Part shown: positions 60,184 through 60,295 of the stretch, one piece after another
Layout: every line of letters starts with the position of its first letter
How positions within the stretch are numbered: the first letter of the stretch is position 1
Assembly: GCA_012520455.1 (NCBI GenBank)
Contig: JAAYOE010000186.1
Coordinates: forward strand, 1 to 60,295
Reading direction: 5' to 3'
Length of the DNA: 60,295 nucleotides
From: Tissierellia bacterium
GTDB taxonomy: Bacteria; Bacillota; Clostridia; Tissierellales; Sedimentibacteraceae
Notes under the pieces: generated by a model
Databases searched by the model: none
Seen by the model: only the letters and a program-made list of their open reading frames with translations
Told to the model about the DNA's origin: nothing
Translations under genes and position numbers: made by a program

Positions 60184-60295
60184 ATGTCAGATGAAGTAAA
60201 AGCAACCAATTTTGCTTGCTGTGACGACAGGTGTGACGATTGGCTTGAATGGCTGATAATATTGGGAATCATATTCTTCCTGCTGGGAGGAAATA
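60184..60295 (+). CDS. Small Cys-rich membrane peptide (3' end cut by window)
   Basis: A GAGAGGTGAT site and ATG at 60184 start a reading frame that runs off the window. The visible 37 residues begin MSDEVKATNFACCDDRCDDW and then have a hydrophobic segment (LIILGIIFFLLGG). The cysteines in CCDDRC could bind a metal. I do not recognise the family. It lies 83 bases after thiI, so it may be a separate unit. Confidence 0.55.
   Translation, partial: MSDEVKATNFACCDDRCDDWLEWLIILGIIFFLLGGN

Overview
The window is a densely packed, low-GC chromosomal segment of a Gram-positive (Firmicutes) anaerobe, most likely a clostridium-type organism. Several gene orders are typical of that group: sepF-ylmG-ylmH, lspA-ylyB-pyrR, yicC-remA-gmk-rpoZ-priA-def-fmt-rsmB-rlmN-stp-prkC-rsgA-rpe-thiN, rpmB/asp23-fakA-recG-rsmD-coaD, tig-clpP-clpX-lon-engB and nifS-thiI. 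This placement is an inference from gene content and order. No rRNA, tRNA, prophage, insertion sequence or CRISPR array was seen.

Layout. 0-8 kb: a small zinc-ribbon protein, a GNAT acetyltransferase, argS, a lytic transglycosylase, then a three-gene operon joined by ATGA overlaps (unknown protein, B12-type radical SAM enzyme, TPR protein). 8-13.7 kb: a division and envelope operon (HlyD-like protein, yggS, sepF, ylmG, ylmH, lspA, ylyB, pyrR) with no divIVA. 13.8-20.3 kb: a separately promoted two-gene accessory module described below. 20.3-40 kb: rqcH on the minus strand, then the long housekeeping run from yicC to asnS. That run is interrupted between fmt and rsmB by a 2.6 kb block (QueG-like Fe-S protein, wall-anchored protein, FMN riboswitch plus ribU) bordered by copies of one short repeat. 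40-60 kb: asp23-fakA-recG-rsmD-coaD, a coiled-coil protein, a minus-strand TIM-barrel protein, an acetyltransferase, the protein-quality-control cluster tig-clpP-clpX-lon-engB, an HATPase protein, a nuclease-helicase fusion, a class IV aminotransferase, nifS-thiI, and a small Cys-rich membrane peptide cut by the window end.

The most interesting locus is 13852-20306. A 1643-residue protein combines an N-terminal Sm-like barrel, TPR-like helices, two cold-shock/OB-type domains, a beta-sandwich, a P-loop NTPase and a C-terminal winged helix. Its stop codon overlaps by one base the start of a 507-residue protein that has a related P-loop NTPase followed by a HEPN-like domain carrying the RNase-type R-x4-H motif (RNPLAH). 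The arrangement resembles an RNA-sensing, ribonuclease-triggering conflict or stress system. I do not recognise it as a named system. It has its own promoter, sits between pyrR and rqcH, and is convergent with rqcH.

A second theme is two families of short dispersed repeats (TGACAAGGGGACGGGGG... and GAGGAATGTCCC...) that sit right at gene ends. In three cases the gene's TGA stop codon lies at the start of the repeat, in one the repeat encodes a protein tail, and in one it supplies the ribosome binding site of the next gene.
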